Assembly (NCBI GenBank): GCA_026399515.1
Contig: JAPLQT010000065.1
Location: 58,518 to 112,501, forward strand
From: Pseudomonadota bacterium
GTDB lineage: Bacteria; Pseudomonadota; Gammaproteobacteria; Burkholderiales; Rhodocyclaceae
Direction: 5' to 3'
Length of the DNA stretch: 53,984 nt
The notes under the pieces were generated by a model, which worked only from the letters and a program-made list of their open reading frames with translations, was not told the origin of the DNA and made no database searches. A program made the position numbers and the translations under genes. Within the stretch, counting starts at the first letter, position 1; the number at the start of each line of letters is the position of its first letter. This document shows positions 8,973-20,931 of this stretch, piece after piece.

Positions 8973-10160
8973 ATGGCGGACAAACGCGAAGTAGTGATAG
9001 TGAGTGGCGTACGTGCGCCCATCGGCAGTTTCGGCGGCACGCTCAAGGACTTTTCCTCGTCGGCGCTCGGCGCTCGCGTGGTCAAGGAAGCGATTTCCCG
9101 GTCCAAGCTCGATCCGGCCCAGATCGGGCAGCTGGTGTGCGGCAACGTGATCCATGGCGAAGCCCGCGATATGTATGTGTCGCGCGCGATCGCGATCGAC
9201 GCCGGGATGGCCAAGGAATCCTGCGCACTGACCCTGAACCGGCTGTGCGGTTCCGGTCTGCAGGCCATCGTCACCGCGGCCAACGCCATCCAACTCGGCG
9301 ATACCGATGCTGCTATCGGCTGCGGCGTGGAGGTCATGAGCCGCGCCGGCTACCTGATGCCCGCCGCCCGATTCGGCGCACGCATGGGCGATACCAAGCT
9401 GATCGACATGATGGTCGGCGCCCTGACTGATCCCTTCAGCCCGAACCACATGGGTATCACCGCCGAGAATATCGCCGAACAGTTCAAGATCAGCCGCGCG
9501 GACCAAGACGCCTTCTCCCTGGAGAGTCAGAAACGCGCGGTGGCTGCGATTGCCGCCGGCCATTTCAAATCGCAGATCGTGCCGATCGAAATTCAAAGCC
9601 GCAAGGGCACCGTGCAATTCGATACCGACGAGTTTCCGAAGGCGGACGCCTCGCTGGAAAATCTCGCCAAACTCAAGCCGGCCTTCAAGAAGGACGGCAC
9701 GGTGACCGCCGGGAATGCCTCCGGCATCAACGACGGCGCCGCCGCGGTGGTGCTGATGGAAGCCGGCGCTGCCGTCAAGGCCGGCCTAAAGCCGCTGGCG
9801 CGCTTCATCTCTTATGCAGTCGCGGGGGTCGATCCCAGCATCATGGGCACCGGCCCGATCCCGGCCGTCCGGCTGGCGCTCAAACGCGCGGGCCTCTCCT
9901 TGAATGACATCGATGTGATCGAGTCGAACGAAGCCTTCGCGGTGCAATCGCTGTGCGTTTCCCGGGAACTCGGCTTCGATCCGGCCAAGGTCAACGTCAA
10001 TGGCGGCGCCGTCGCGCTTGGCCACCCGCTGGGCGCCACCGGCGCCATTCTGACCGTCAAATGCATCTACGAACTGGAACGCATCGGCAAGCGTTACGGC
10101 CTGGTGACCATGTGCATCGGCGGCGGCCAGGGCATCGCCGGGATTTTCGAGCGCCTCTAA
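8973..10160 (+). CDS. bktB: Acetyl-CoA C-acyltransferase (thiolase), BktB-like
   Basis: A 395-residue thiolase whose catalytic residues are all visible: the acyl-accepting Cys92 in NRLCGSGLQ, His351 in GHPLGATG, and Cys381 in CIGGGQG. Segments such as [25 protein letters not shown] and [15 protein letters not shown] closely recall the Cupriavidus BktB beta-ketothiolase. It joins two acyl-CoAs or cleaves 3-ketoacyl-CoA, so it may feed polyhydroxyalkanoate synthesis or beta-oxidation. No reductase or synthase gene is adjacent. A GGAGAG ribosome site precedes the ATG. Confidence 0.92.
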   Translation: MADKREVVIVSGVRAPIGSFGGTLKDFSSSALGARVVKEAISRSKLDPAQIGQLVCGNVIHGEARDMYVSRAIAIDAGMAKESCALTLNRLCGSGLQAIVTAANAIQLGDTDAAIGCGVEVMSRAGYLMPAARFGARMGDTKLIDMMVGALTDPFSPNHMGITAENIAEQFKISRADQDAFSLESQKRAVAAIAAGHFKSQIVPIEIQSRKGTVQFDTDEFPKADASLENLAKLKPAFKKDGTVTAGNASGINDGAAAVVLMEAGAAVKAGLKPLARFISYAVAGVDPSIMGTGPIPAVRLALKRAGLSLNDIDVIESNEAFAVQSLCVSRELGFDPAKVNVNGGAVALGHPLGATGAILTVKCIYELERIGKRYGLVTMCIGGGQGIAGIFERL

Positions 10161-10163
10161 GCC

Positions 10164-10712
10164 ATGGGTCTCGACCGTGTACCCTCTGGCAAGGATTTGC
10201 CGAACGATTTCAACGTCGTCATCGAAATCCCCATGCATGCCGAGCCGATCAAGTACGAGGTCGACAAGGAATCGGGCGCGATCTTCGTCGATCGCTTCAT
10301 GTCGACCGCCATGCACTATCCCTGCAACTACGGTTATATCCCGCACACCATTGCCGGCGACGGCGATCCGGTCGATGTCCTGGTCATGTCGCAGTTCGCC
10401 CTTCCTCCCGGCGTGGTGGTCCGCTGCCGGCCGATCGGCATGTTGAAGATGATCGACGAGGCAGGCGACGATGCGAAATTGCTGGCAGTACCGGTGGACA
10501 AGCTGACGACAATGTATCGCAACATCGTCAGCCCGCGCGACCTACCGCAGATCGTCCTCGACCAGATCGCCCACTTCTTCGAGCATTACAAGGATCTCGA
10601 ACCGGGAAAGTTCGTCAAAGTTGCGGGCTGGGTCGGCATCGAGGAGGCCAAGCAGGAAATCATGGACGGCGTCAAGGCATACAACGATGCCCGGGAAAAG
10701 CCGGCCTTCTGA
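10164..10712 (+). CDS. ppa: Inorganic pyrophosphatase, family I
   Basis: A soluble family I pyrophosphatase of 182 residues that hydrolyses the pyrophosphate released by biosynthetic ligases. The metal-binding [10 protein letters not shown] and the [16 protein letters not shown] and [13 protein letters not shown] segments are all present. It starts three bases after the thiolase stop, so the two probably share a transcript. The neighbouring NAD synthetase and the CoA enzymes all release pyrophosphate, but the link need not be more than general housekeeping. Confidence 0.97.
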   Translation: MGLDRVPSGKDLPNDFNVVIEIPMHAEPIKYEVDKESGAIFVDRFMSTAMHYPCNYGYIPHTIAGDGDPVDVLVMSQFALPPGVVVRCRPIGMLKMIDEAGDDAKLLAVPVDKLTTMYRNIVSPRDLPQIVLDQIAHFFEHYKDLEPGKFVKVAGWVGIEEAKQEIMDGVKAYNDAREKPAF

Positions 10713-10770
10713 GCGTCGTTGGCAGCCATGCTTCGTGCGGGAACCTCAGCATCATTCGAATGACGGATAA

Positions 10771-12405
10771 ATGAGCAGATTACGCATCGCCATAGCCCAG
10801 ATCAATTGCATCGTCGGTGACTTCGCCGGCAACGCACGCCTCATCCTCGACGTGGCCGCCCGCGCCCAGGCGCTCGGCGCCGACTTGCTGGTGACGCCGG
10901 AGTTGGCGCTGTGCGGCTATCCGCCGGAAGACCTGCTGCTGCGTCCGGATTTCTATCGTGCCGCCGCCCGCGAGTTGCGGCAGCTCGCCGAAACGGCGGC
11001 GCAGCGCGCGCCGGGCATCGCCCTGCTGGTCGGCCATCCCGAGGAGCATGCCGGGCGGCGTTTCAACGCCGCCTCGCTGTTGCGCGAAGGACGCGTCGAG
11101 ACGACTTATCGCAAGTATCTCCTGCCCAACAGCGAGGTATTCGACGAGGAACGCTATTTCGATGCCGGCGAGGCGCCCTGCGTGATCATCGTCAAGGGCG
11201 TGCGCTGCGGCGTGAATGTCTGCGAAGATGTCTGGGCGCCGGGCGCTGCCGAGGCGGCGCGTCAGGCCGGCGCCGAAATCCTGCTGGTTCTCAACGCCTC
11301 TCCTTACCACCTCAACAAGCAGGCGCAGCGCTATGAGGTTCTCCGCGCGCGCATCGCCGCCACCGGTATGCCGGCGATCTACGTCAACCTGGTCGGCGGA
11401 CAGGACGAACTGGTCTTCGACGGTGCCTCCTTCGCCATCGACGACATGAGCCGCCTCACGCACCAACTGCCGCCGTTCGAGGAGGCGCTGGAAATCGCCG
11501 AATATGCCAACGGCAAGCTGTTGCCCGGGCGCATCGAGGCAACCCCATCGATCGAAGCGGAAGCCTATGCCGCGCTGAAGCTGGGGGTACGTGACTACCT
11601 CGGCAAGAATGGCTTCCCCGGGGCCATCATCGGTCTGTCGGGTGGCGTCGATTCCGCCTTGACCCTGGCCATTGCCGCGGATGCCCTCGGCGCCGACAAG
11701 GTTCGCGCGGTCATGATGCCGTCGCCTTACACGGCGCAGATGAGCCTGGATGATGCCCGCGCCATCGCCGGGAATCTCGGCGTGCGATATGAGGAGATAT
11801 CGATTGCGCCGGCGATGGAGCGCTTTGCCGCGCTGCTGGAGCCGTCGTTCGCGGGAGTGGCGAGCAACCCCACTGACACCACCGAGGAAAACCTGCAGGC
11901 GCGCATCCGCGGCACCATCCTGATGGCGCTTTCCAACAAGACCGGCGCCATCGTCCTGACCACCGGCAACAAGAGCGAAATGGCGGTGGGATACGCCACG
12001 CTCTACGGCGACATGGCCGGAGGTTTCGCCGTCATCAAGGATATATACAAGATCTTCGTCTATCGTCTATGCCGATATCGTAATTCGGTGCGCCCGGACA
12101 TACCCGAAAACATCCTGACGCGCGCCCCTACGGCGGAACTCAAACCGGGACAGACCGACCAGGATACGCTGCCGCCCTATGCGACGCTCGATGCCATCAT
12201 CGAGGCCTACATGGAGCAGGACTTGAGTCCGCGCGAGATCGTTGCCATGGGACATGCGGAGTCCGATGTGCGGCGCGTGGTGGGCTTGCTGAGACGCAAC
12301 GAATACAAGCGCCGCCAGTCACCGGTCGGCATCCGCATCACCCGACGGGGTTTCGGCAAGGATTGGCGATATCCGATAACATCTCGCTATACCGATGAGT
12401 GGTAG
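10771..12405 (+). CDS. nadE: NAD+ synthetase, glutamine-dependent
   Basis: A two-domain enzyme of 544 residues that amidates deamido-NAD with ammonia taken from glutamine. The N-terminal nitrilase-like glutaminase has its triad Glu44, Lys115 and Cys151 (GVNVCEDVW). The C-terminal synthetase has the PP-loop SGGVDS at 290-295 and the NKSEMAVGYATLYGDMAGG stretch. The PII gene follows after 35 bases, a pairing seen in other proteobacteria that may couple NAD and nitrogen status. It is intact and of full length. Confidence 0.97.
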   Translation: MSRLRIAIAQINCIVGDFAGNARLILDVAARAQALGADLLVTPELALCGYPPEDLLLRPDFYRAAARELRQLAETAAQRAPGIALLVGHPEEHAGRRFNAASLLREGRVETTYRKYLLPNSEVFDEERYFDAGEAPCVIIVKGVRCGVNVCEDVWAPGAAEAARQAGAEILLVLNASPYHLNKQAQRYEVLRARIAATGMPAIYVNLVGGQDELVFDGASFAIDDMSRLTHQLPPFEEALEIAEYANGKLLPGRIEATPSIEAEAYAALKLGVRDYLGKNGFPGAIIGLSGGVDSALTLAIAADALGADKVRAVMMPSPYTAQMSLDDARAIAGNLGVRYEEISIAPAMERFAALLEPSFAGVASNPTDTTEENLQARIRGTILMALSNKTGAIVLTTGNKSEMAVGYATLYGDMAGGFAVIKDIYKIFVYRLCRYRNSVRPDIPENILTRAPTAELKPGQTDQDTLPPYATLDAIIEAYMEQDLSPREIVAMGHAESDVRRVVGLLRRNEYKRRQSPVGIRITRRGFGKDWRYPITSRYTDEW

Positions 12406-12428
12406 GCGAATTCACCAATAGATTTTGA

Positions 12429-12804
<376 letters not shown>

Positions 12805-12880
12805 TGCAGCGTGTTGTTGTGCCTTCCCCCGACCCCTTCCCGGGAAAGGGGCGTCTATTCGGCTCGCTGCGCTCGATAGC

Positions 12881-14457
<1,577 letters not shown>

Positions 14458-14512
14458 TTAATCCAATAGGTAATATCATGATCCCATCCTTGGCTTGAAT
14501 CCGGAGATTTCC

Positions 14513-15184
14513 ATGGCTTCCCTAATGCCCGTCTCGATTACAGCCCTGCGCACCTTGCCGATGTTCGAATCGCTCGGCAACGAACGCCTTGAAAAGATTG
14601 CCGGCTTCGCCTCTTTGCGCCAGGTGCCCCGGCATACGGCGGTGCTCCAGGCCGGTGATCACACCGATAACATCTACCTGATCCTGACCGGTATGTTGAA
14701 GGTGCAGATCAGCGATCAGGAAGGGCGCGAAGTCATCTTGTCCACGCTCGGTCCGGGCGAGATGTTTGGCGAAATGGGCGTGATCGACGATCATCCGCGT
14801 TCGGCGACGGTGATTTCCACCGAACCCTGCGACCTGGTGGTGATACCCAAAGACGACTTCAAAGCCTGCCTGGAGGAGAACTTCGAGGTCTCGCTATACA
14901 TCATTCGCAACCTGGTCAAGCGTCTGCGCAGCGCGGATCGCAAGATCGAGAGCCTCGCGCTGATCGACGTCTATGGACGGGTGGCCCGGCTGCTGCTGGA
15001 AATGGCGGAAACAGAAGACGGACGCAAAGTGGTTCGCCGCCACATTACGCGCCAGGACATTGCCAAGACCATAGGGGCGTCGCGCGAGATGGTCAGCCGG
15101 GTCATGCGCGACCTTCAGGTGCAGGGATTGATCGAAGAGGTCGATGGCTGCATCTGGCTGCGCGAGGAGATTGCCGCTAGCTGA
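14513..15184 (+). CDS. Crp/Fnr-family transcriptional regulator
   Basis: A 223-residue regulator with an N-terminal cyclic-nucleotide-binding fold (GDHTDNIYLILTGMLKV, GPGEMFGEMGVIDDHPRSATV) and a C-terminal winged helix with recognition helix near TIGASREMVSRVMRDL. There is no N-terminal cysteine cluster, so it is not an oxygen-sensing Fnr. The PRSATV phosphate-binding-like segment suits a cAMP-type or other small-ligand pocket. I preferred ATG 14513, which has GGAG six bases upstream, over in-frame non-ATG codons before it. Targets are unknown; the divergent trxB promoter is a natural candidate. Confidence 0.92.
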   Translation: MASLMPVSITALRTLPMFESLGNERLEKIAGFASLRQVPRHTAVLQAGDHTDNIYLILTGMLKVQISDQEGREVILSTLGPGEMFGEMGVIDDHPRSATVISTEPCDLVVIPKDDFKACLEENFEVSLYIIRNLVKRLRSADRKIESLALIDVYGRVARLLLEMAETEDGRKVVRRHITRQDIAKTIGASREMVSRVMRDLQVQGLIEEVDGCIWLREEIAAS

Positions 15185-15267
15185 ATCGTGGTGTGGCGTG
15201 GTTCGAGCCGGCCGGGATAGCCACCGTTTTCAGGCGTTCTTTGGGCTTTCCAAGCGTCTTACGCCAG

Positions 15268-15273
15268 TATAAT
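15268..15273 (+). promoter_or_regulatory. Possible -10 element before ftsK
   Basis: A consensus TATAAT stands at 15268-15273, about 48 bases before the ftsK GTG. I do not see a good -35 box at 16-18 bases, so this promoter call rests on the -10 alone. Confidence 0.35.
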
Positions 15274-15320
15274 CGTCCCATGTTCGCCCCGCATCATCCT
15301 GTTGATTCCTTGGCGCAGGC

Positions 15321-17648
15321 GTGGCACGCCGGGCCGGAGCCGCGCACTTGGCCGATACCAGCATAGATCAGGCGTTGCCGGAAAAAATCGTCTCCTTGTT
15401 GCAGGAGGCGCGCTGGTTGGCGCTGGGGGCGGCGGCGCTGTATCTGGGATTGATCCTCGGCGGCTACAACCAAGCCGATCCGGGCTGGTCGCACGCCGCG
15501 CCGGTGGAGCGCATCATCAACCCAGGTGGCCGGTTCGGCGCCTGGCTGGCCGATCTGCTGTTATATCTGTTCGGCATATCCGCCTGGTGGTGGGTGTTGT
15601 TCCTGTTGTTTGCGGTCATTTGGGGCTATCGCCGCCTCGACGGTTTCGGCTTGATGTCCGCCGACCGTCGGCCGTTCCTGATCGCCGCAGGTGGTTTCGT
15701 GCTGTTGCTGATCGGCGGTTGCGGACTCGAGGCGCTACGCTTCCACAGCCTGAAAATTCCGCTGCCGCTGGCTCCCGGCGGCATGCTGGGTTACGAAATC
15801 GGCAGGTTTGCGGCCAGGGAACTGGGCTATAGCGGCGCCACCCTGATATTGCTGGCCGCGTTCGCAGCCGGCATCAGCTTGTTTTCCGGATTGTCCTGGC
15901 TGCGTCTTGCCGAAATTTTCGGCGCCTTGCTCGAGGCTCTCTGGTTCGGCACACTCGGTTTATGGCAAACTTGGCAGGACCGGCGCATCGGCCGAAGCGT
16001 GGCGCAGCGACGCGAGGCGGTGGTCGAGGTGGAGCGCAAAAAGTACGAGGAATCGCCGCCGCCGCCGCTGAGAATCGAGCCCGTCGCCCTGGAAATTCCC
16101 AAGGCACCCAAGGTCGAGGCACGCATTGAGAAGGAGCGCCAGGCGCCGCTGTTCTTCGATGCTCCCGGCGGCGCCCTGCCGCCGCTGCATCTGCTGGACG
16201 AGCCGTCGCACAGCGCCGACGACCTGCCGGGTCCGGACACGCTGGAGTTCACTTCCCGGCTGATCGAACGCAAGCTTGCCGATTTCGGCGTCGACGTGAA
16301 GGTGCTCGCGGCCTACCCCGGACCGGTGGTGACGCGTTATGAAATCGAGCCGGCGGTCGGCGTGAAAGGCAGCCAGATCCTCGGTCTCGCCAAGGACTTG
16401 TCGCGCGCCTTGTCTCTGGTCAGCATCCGCGTAGTCGAAACGGTACCGGGCAAGTCCTGCATGGCCCTGGAACTGCCCAACCCGAAGCGGCAGACGGTGC
16501 GCCTCACCGAAATTATCGGCTCCAAGGCCTACCACAATCTCCATACTCCCCTGGCAATTGCGCTGGGCAAGGACATCTCCGGCCAGTCGATGGTCGTCGA
16601 CCTGGCGAAAATGCCGCACCTGCTGGTGGCGGGAACCACCGGCTCGGGCAAGTCGGTCGGCATCAATGCCATGATTCTGTCGCTGGTTTATAAATCCGAA
16701 CCCAAGGACGTGCGTTTGATCCTGGTCGACCCGAAGATGCTCGAACTCTCGGTGTATGAAGGCATTCCGCACCTGCTGGCGCCGGTGGTGACCGACATGA
16801 GCAAGGCCGCCAACGCCTTGCATTGGTGCGTCGGCGAAATGGAGCGGCGATACAAGCTGATGTCGGCGCTGGGCGTGCGCAATCTCTCCGGCTTCAACGC
16901 CAAGATCCACGAGGCGCAGAAGATCGGCAGCCATGTCCCCAACCCCTTCTCGATCACCCCAGAATCACCGGAAGCGCTGACAGCGATGCCCTACATCGTG
17001 GTCTTCATCGACGAACTGGCCGACCTGATGATGGTGGTCGGCAAGAAAGTCGAGGAGTTGATCGCCCGTCTGGCCCAGAAGGCGCGCGCCTCGGGCATCC
17101 ACTTGATACTGGCGACTCAGAGGCCCAGCGTGGATGTCATCACCGGTCTCATCAAGGCGAATATCCCGACGCGGATTTCCTTCCAGGTATCGTCGAAGAT
17201 CGACTCGCGCACCATCCTAGACCAGATGGGCGCCGAGGCGCTGCTCGGCCAGGGCGACATGCTCTATCTGGCGCCGGGTACCGGACTGCCGATAAGGGTG
17301 CACGGCGCTTTCGTTTCGGATAGCGAAGTCCATCGCGTGGTCGAGCACCTGAAGAAAGTCGCGGTGCCGGAGTATGTCGAAGGCATGCTCGATGCGCCGT
17401 CCGCCGAAGGTGGCGCCGGCGAGGGCGATGCCGCGGAAGCGGGGGCCGAGGATGACCCGATGTACGATCAGGCGGTCGAAGTCGTGCTGAAGACCCGCCG
17501 TCCGTCGATCTCACTGGTCCAGCGCCACCTGCGCATCGGTTACAACCGCGCCGCGCGCCTGATCGAGCAGATGGAACGGGCCGGTCTGGTGTCGACCATG
17601 AACGGGGCCGGCAGCCGCGAGGTGTTGGTGCCGGAACGTAGCGAATGA
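15321..17648 (+). CDS. ftsK: DNA translocase FtsK
   Basis: A membrane-anchored DNA pump of 775 residues that clears and aligns chromosome termini at the division septum. Four N-terminal hydrophobic segments (about 30-180) are followed by a short linker, the RecA-like motor with Walker A GTTGSGKS and the [11 protein letters not shown] box, and the C-terminal winged-helix gamma domain ([21 protein letters not shown]) that reads KOPS sites. The linker is short compared with E. coli, as in many betaproteobacteria. The start is GTG 15321; TTG 15348 is an alternative. It overlaps lolA by four bases (ATGA). Confidence 0.95.
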   Translation: MARRAGAAHLADTSIDQALPEKIVSLLQEARWLALGAAALYLGLILGGYNQADPGWSHAAPVERIINPGGRFGAWLADLLLYLFGISAWWWVLFLLFAVIWGYRRLDGFGLMSADRRPFLIAAGGFVLLLIGGCGLEALRFHSLKIPLPLAPGGMLGYEIGRFAARELGYSGATLILLAAFAAGISLFSGLSWLRLAEIFGALLEALWFGTLGLWQTWQDRRIGRSVAQRREAVVEVERKKYEESPPPPLRIEPVALEIPKAPKVEARIEKERQAPLFFDAPGGALPPLHLLDEPSHSADDLPGPDTLEFTSRLIERKLADFGVDVKVLAAYPGPVVTRYEIEPAVGVKGSQILGLAKDLSRALSLVSIRVVETVPGKSCMALELPNPKRQTVRLTEIIGSKAYHNLHTPLAIALGKDISGQSMVVDLAKMPHLLVAGTTGSGKSVGINAMILSLVYKSEPKDVRLILVDPKMLELSVYEGIPHLLAPVVTDMSKAANALHWCVGEMERRYKLMSALGVRNLSGFNAKIHEAQKIGSHVPNPFSITPESPEALTAMPYIVVFIDELADLMMVVGKKVEELIARLAQKARASGIHLILATQRPSVDVITGLIKANIPTRISFQVSSKIDSRTILDQMGAEALLGQGDMLYLAPGTGLPIRVHGAFVSDSEVHRVVEHLKKVAVPEYVEGMLDAPSAEGGAGEGDAAEAGAEDDPMYDQAVEVVLKTRRPSISLVQRHLRIGYNRAARLIEQMERAGLVSTMNGAGSREVLVPERSE

Positions 17649-18271
17649 AGACGCGCAGGAATCTGTTCGCCGTTCTGTGTGTCCTCTCTTTGGAGTACTG
17701 CGCCACGGCATTCGCCTCAGGCCCCGATCAGTTCAAGGCCTTCATCGAGACCACCCATAGCGCCCGCGGTGGTTTCAGCCAATCGGTAGTGAGTAAGTCC
17801 GGGCGCAAGGCGCAAGTTTCCCAGGGTACGTTCGCTTTTTCCCGTCCCGGCAAATTCCGCTGGACCTATGAAAAGCCCTATTACCAATTGATCGTTGGCG
17901 ATGGCGACAGGTTGTGGATCTACGACAAGGATCTCAACCAGGTTTCCGTCAAGAAGCTGGGACAGGCCATCGGCTCCAGCCCCGCCGCCTTGCTGGCCGG
18001 GGATGCGGCGCTGGAAAAGCATTTCACGATCGTCGATGCCGGGACCAGCGAGGGCATGGAACTGATCGAAGCGACACCCAAGGCTCTGGACGGTGGCTTC
18101 GAGCGGGTGCGCCTCGGCTTCCGGGGCAACCTGCCGCAACTCATGGAGGTTAGCGACAACTTCGGCCAGGTCACTACGCTGCGCTTCGAACACTTCGAGC
18201 GCAATCCGGTGTTGGCGCCGGGATTGTTCCGCTTCGTTCCGCCCAAGGGCGCGGATGTCGTCGGCGACTGA
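17645..18271 (+). CDS. lolA: Outer-membrane lipoprotein carrier protein
   Basis: LolA is the periplasmic chaperone that ferries lipoproteins from LolCDE to LolB. This 208-residue protein has a signal peptide with probable cleavage after ATAFA near residue 24, then the family features [36 protein letters not shown] (shown only in part) and a C-terminal [13 protein letters not shown]. It overlaps ftsK through ATGA, the conserved ftsK-lolA order. It converges with rsgA across a 45-base gap with no clear terminator. Confidence 0.94.
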   Translation: MKTRRNLFAVLCVLSLEYCATAFASGPDQFKAFIETTHSARGGFSQSVVSKSGRKAQVSQGTFAFSRPGKFRWTYEKPYYQLIVGDGDRLWIYDKDLNQVSVKKLGQAIGSSPAALLAGDAALEKHFTIVDAGTSEGMELIEATPKALDGGFERVRLGFRGNLPQLMEVSDNFGQVTTLRFEHFERNPVLAPGLFRFVPPKGADVVGD

Positions 18272-18316
18272 TCAGGAAGACACGTACTCCAGGGTTGGGA
18301 GACGTACTACCGAGGT

Positions 18317-19192
18317 TCAGAATGCGCCGCTGCCGAGGCGCAGAAACATGGCATAGCGCCGCTGGTCTATCTCCCCTGCTGCGACCGCCGCCTTGATGGC
18401 GCAACCCGGTTCCGCTCGATGGCTACAGTCGCGAAAGCGGCAATCGGCGAGATGCGGCCGGAACTCGACGAAGCCCTGTTCGATGGCGCCGCGCGTCAGG
18501 TGGGAAAGGCCGAACTCCTGCAAGCCGGGGCTGTCGATCAGAGCGCCGTCGGGGTCGTCGAGCCGGTAGAGGCGGGCATGGGTGGTCGTGTGCTTGCCGG
18601 AATCGAGAGCCTCCGAAACTTCCCTTGTCGCGGCTGCGGCGCCCGGGACCAGCGCATTGATGAGCGTCGACTTGCCCATGCCGGACTGCCCGACCAGCAC
18701 CGACAATTCCCCAGCCAGATAGGGCCACAACGGCGTTGCATCGTGGCGCGCCGAGAGTTCGATCACGGCGTAACCCAAACGCGCCAACGGCGCCAGCCTC
18801 AGCCGCGCGGCGGGCAGGTGCTCGGCGAGGTCGGTCTTGTTCAGTACGATGAGGCTGCGCAAGCCTTCGGTTTCGGCGGCGACCAGCGCCCGCGTCAGCA
18901 GTTCGTCGCTGAACGATGGTTCCGTGGCGACGACCAGTACCAGTTGGGTGGCGTTGGCGACGATGAGTTTCTGGCGGAAGGCATCGGAACGGTAAAGCAG
19001 CGAGCTGCGCGGCAGATGGCGGACGATCTGCGCCTGGTCGGAAGACGATCGTTCCAGCGCAACCCGATCGCCACAGGCATAAGGGCTTTTCTTGCCGCGC
19101 GGGAATCCGGTAATGCGGACCAGGCCGGGCAATTCGATTTCATAGTGGCGGCCGAAAGCCGCGACGATGGTGCCTTCGAGCAGGCTGCTCAA
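18317..19192 (-). CDS. rsgA: Ribosome small-subunit GTPase A
   Basis: A 291-residue circularly permuted GTPase of 30S maturation. It has an OB-fold N-terminus (EGTIVAAFGRHYEIELPG), then G4 NKTD, G1 GQSGMGKSTLINAL and G3 DSPG in permuted order, and a C-terminal zinc knuckle (DCRFRDCSHRAEPGCAI). The frame stays open for 48 more codons, but they overlap the dehydratase gene. TTG at 19190-19192 forms a TTGA overlap with that gene's stop and gives the normal N-terminus. The upstream ribosome site is weak, so coupling probably drives translation. Confidence 0.93.
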   Translation of the reverse strand: MSSLLEGTIVAAFGRHYEIELPGLVRITGFPRGKKSPYACGDRVALERSSSDQAQIVRHLPRSSLLYRSDAFRQKLIVANATQLVLVVATEPSFSDELLTRALVAAETEGLRSLIVLNKTDLAEHLPAARLRLAPLARLGYAVIELSARHDATPLWPYLAGELSVLVGQSGMGKSTLINALVPGAAAATREVSEALDSGKHTTTHARLYRLDDPDGALIDSPGLQEFGLSHLTRGAIEQGFVEFRPHLADCRFRDCSHRAEPGCAIKAAVAAGEIDQRRYAMFLRLGSGAF

Positions 19193-19527
19193 AGGCCGAA
19201 GAGCGCGTCTATCTTGGCGGCGCAGATGAAGTCGTTTTCGCTCAAACCGTTGATGGCGTGGGTGGTATAGCTGACGGTGCACTGGTTGTAACCGACCAGC
19301 AGATCCGGGTGATGACCCTCGCGTTGCGAGATCCATGCGCTGGCATTCACGAAACCCAGCGTTTCAGCGTAATCGTTGAACCGGTAGGTTTTGCTAATGA
19401 CATTGCCGGCGCGAGACCAGCCGTTCAGGGAGGCCATCAGAACGCTGGCTTCGGAGTCCGAGAGAGGCGGTACGCCGCCTTCGCAAGGTTTACATTTGCC
19501 TTTGGCGAGATCGCAGATATTGTCCAT
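19189..19527 (-). CDS. 4a-hydroxytetrahydrobiopterin dehydratase (PCD/DCoH)
   Basis: A 112-residue pterin-4a-carbinolamine dehydratase-family protein. The core is FNDYAETLGFVNASAWISQREGHHPDLLVGYNQC, of which the GHHPD and VSYTTHAINGLSENDF parts carry the catalytic histidines. In phenylalanine-degrading bacteria it recycles the pterin cofactor, but in others it supports molybdopterin or folate metabolism. No phenylalanine hydroxylase gene is near. The N-terminal KGKCKPCEGG is typical. A strong AAGGA ribosome site precedes ATG 19527. Confidence 0.93.
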   Translation of the reverse strand: MDNICDLAKGKCKPCEGGVPPLSDSEASVLMASLNGWSRAGNVISKTYRFNDYAETLGFVNASAWISQREGHHPDLLVGYNQCTVSYTTHAINGLSENDFICAAKIDALFGL

Positions 19528-19581
19528 TTTCCTATCCTTCTTTGAGTGTTGAATCGGGAAGCCCGTCACGGCGGTCGGTCC

Positions 19582-20844
19582 TCAATGATTCTTCAGATTT
19601 GCGATGCGCAGGCTGGCCGGGGGATGCGAATCGTAAAACAGGGAATGCAGCGGATCGGGTGTCAAGGTCGCGGCGTTTTCGCGGTAAAGCTTGACCAGGG
19701 CGCTGATCAGGTCTGCCGCGTGAGTTTGCCGCGCGGCATAGATGTCGGCTTGATACTCGTGTCGGCGGGAAATATGCGACATCAGCGGCGCCAGAGGGAA
19801 AGTGAATAGCGGCAGGACCAGCGAGAACAGAATCAGGGCCAAGGCCGTACCCTGGGTTGCCTGCATCGGCGGGGCAACGCCCAGACCGTCGTAGAACCAT
19901 GGCTGCCCGATCAACAGGCCGAGCAGCCAGAGAAATGCCAGGCTGAGGACGGCCAACAAGGCGATGCGCTGCCAGACATGGCGGTGCTTGTAATGACCCA
20001 GTTCGTGGGCCAGCACCGCCTCGATCTCCGGCGGGGACAGGCTTTCCAGCAGCGTGTCGAAGAAGACGATGCGCTTGGCCGCGCCGAAGCCCGTGAAGTA
20101 GGCATTGCCGTGCGCCGAGCGCTTCGATCCGTCCATGACGAACAGGCCGCTGGAGCGGAAGCCGCAGCGTTCCAGCAGCGCTTCGACCCGTGCCTTGAGT
20201 TCGGCGTTGTCGAGCGGCAGGAACTTGTTGAAGATCGGCGCGATCAGCGTCGGGTAGAGCAGCAGCACCAGCAGATTGAAAACCAGCCAGAAAATCCAGA
20301 CATACACCCACCAATAGCTTCCCATCGCGGTCATCAGCCACAGTACTGCCAGCAGCAGCGGTGCGCCGATCGCCATCGCGAGCAGTCCCTGCTTGACGAT
20401 ATCGGCGAGGAACAACCGCCAGCTCATCTGGTTGAAGCCGAAACGCGCTTCCAGGACGAAAGTGCGATAAAGGCCGAAGGGCAGATCGACGACGAAGCCG
20501 ATCACCGCCACGCAGGCAAATAGCGCCAGGCTGCTCAGATAGGCGTGGTCTGGGAGGAAGCGGGTACAGAAATCGGCGGCGATCTGCAGCACGCCGCCCA
20601 AGGTGAAGGCAAGCAGCAACACGCTGCTGACGGCAAGTTCGGCCAGGCTGACCTTGATTTTAGCCTGGGTGTAATCGGCCGCCTTCTGATGGGCCGGCAG
20701 TTCGATGCGCTCGGCAAATTCCGCCGGCACCACGTGGCGATGCGCCGCTACATGGCGCAGGTGACGCAGTGCCAGCCAGATACGCAGGGTCGCGCTGGTG
20801 ACCAGCGCGACGAGGAAAATCACGGAAAATAGTTGTGGCGTCAT
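19582..20844 (-). CDS. M48-family membrane zinc metalloprotease, Ste24-like
   Basis: A 420-residue integral membrane protease of the M48A (Ste24/CAAX prenyl protease 1) group. The zinc motif HELGHYKHRH and the downstream EYQAD glutamate are intact. About six hydrophobic segments cover the first 220 residues and the region after the active site, and RHEYQADIYAARQTH ends the catalytic part. Bacteria rarely prenylate, so its role is more likely membrane protein quality control. It is divergent from orn with an 87-base gap. The substrate is unknown. Confidence 0.92.
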   Translation of the reverse strand: MTPQLFSVIFLVALVTSATLRIWLALRHLRHVAAHRHVVPAEFAERIELPAHQKAADYTQAKIKVSLAELAVSSVLLLAFTLGGVLQIAADFCTRFLPDHAYLSSLALFACVAVIGFVVDLPFGLYRTFVLEARFGFNQMSWRLFLADIVKQGLLAMAIGAPLLLAVLWLMTAMGSYWWVYVWIFWLVFNLLVLLLYPTLIAPIFNKFLPLDNAELKARVEALLERCGFRSSGLFVMDGSKRSAHGNAYFTGFGAAKRIVFFDTLLESLSPPEIEAVLAHELGHYKHRHVWQRIALLAVLSLAFLWLLGLLIGQPWFYDGLGVAPPMQATQGTALALILFSLVLPLFTFPLAPLMSHISRRHEYQADIYAARQTHAADLISALVKLYRENAATLTPDPLHSLFYDSHPPASLRIANLKNH

Positions 20845-20931
20845 GGTCTTAAGGGAATCCCTTGACGGGATGCGGCGTCGTTACCGGTAAATATGACAGA
20901 ATACGCGCTGTAAAAGTTTTGGCGGAAGTGT

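Noticed and set aside
12820-12860. CCCCTTCCCGGGAAAGGGG palindrome after glnB
   Set aside because: A short GC-rich self-complementary run of a kind common in such gaps; there is no T tract and no second copy in the window.
15195-15235. A tRNA-like GGTTCGAGCC followed by a GTGGC / GCCAC pairing after the Crp/Fnr gene
   Set aside because: No acceptor, D or anticodon arms can be drawn. At best it is an imperfect terminator for the regulator gene, with a TTTT a few bases later.
15280-15366. A 28-codon frame ([11 protein letters not shown]...) just after the TATAAT before ftsK
   Set aside because: No ribosome site, it would be leaderless, and it overlaps the ftsK start out of frame.
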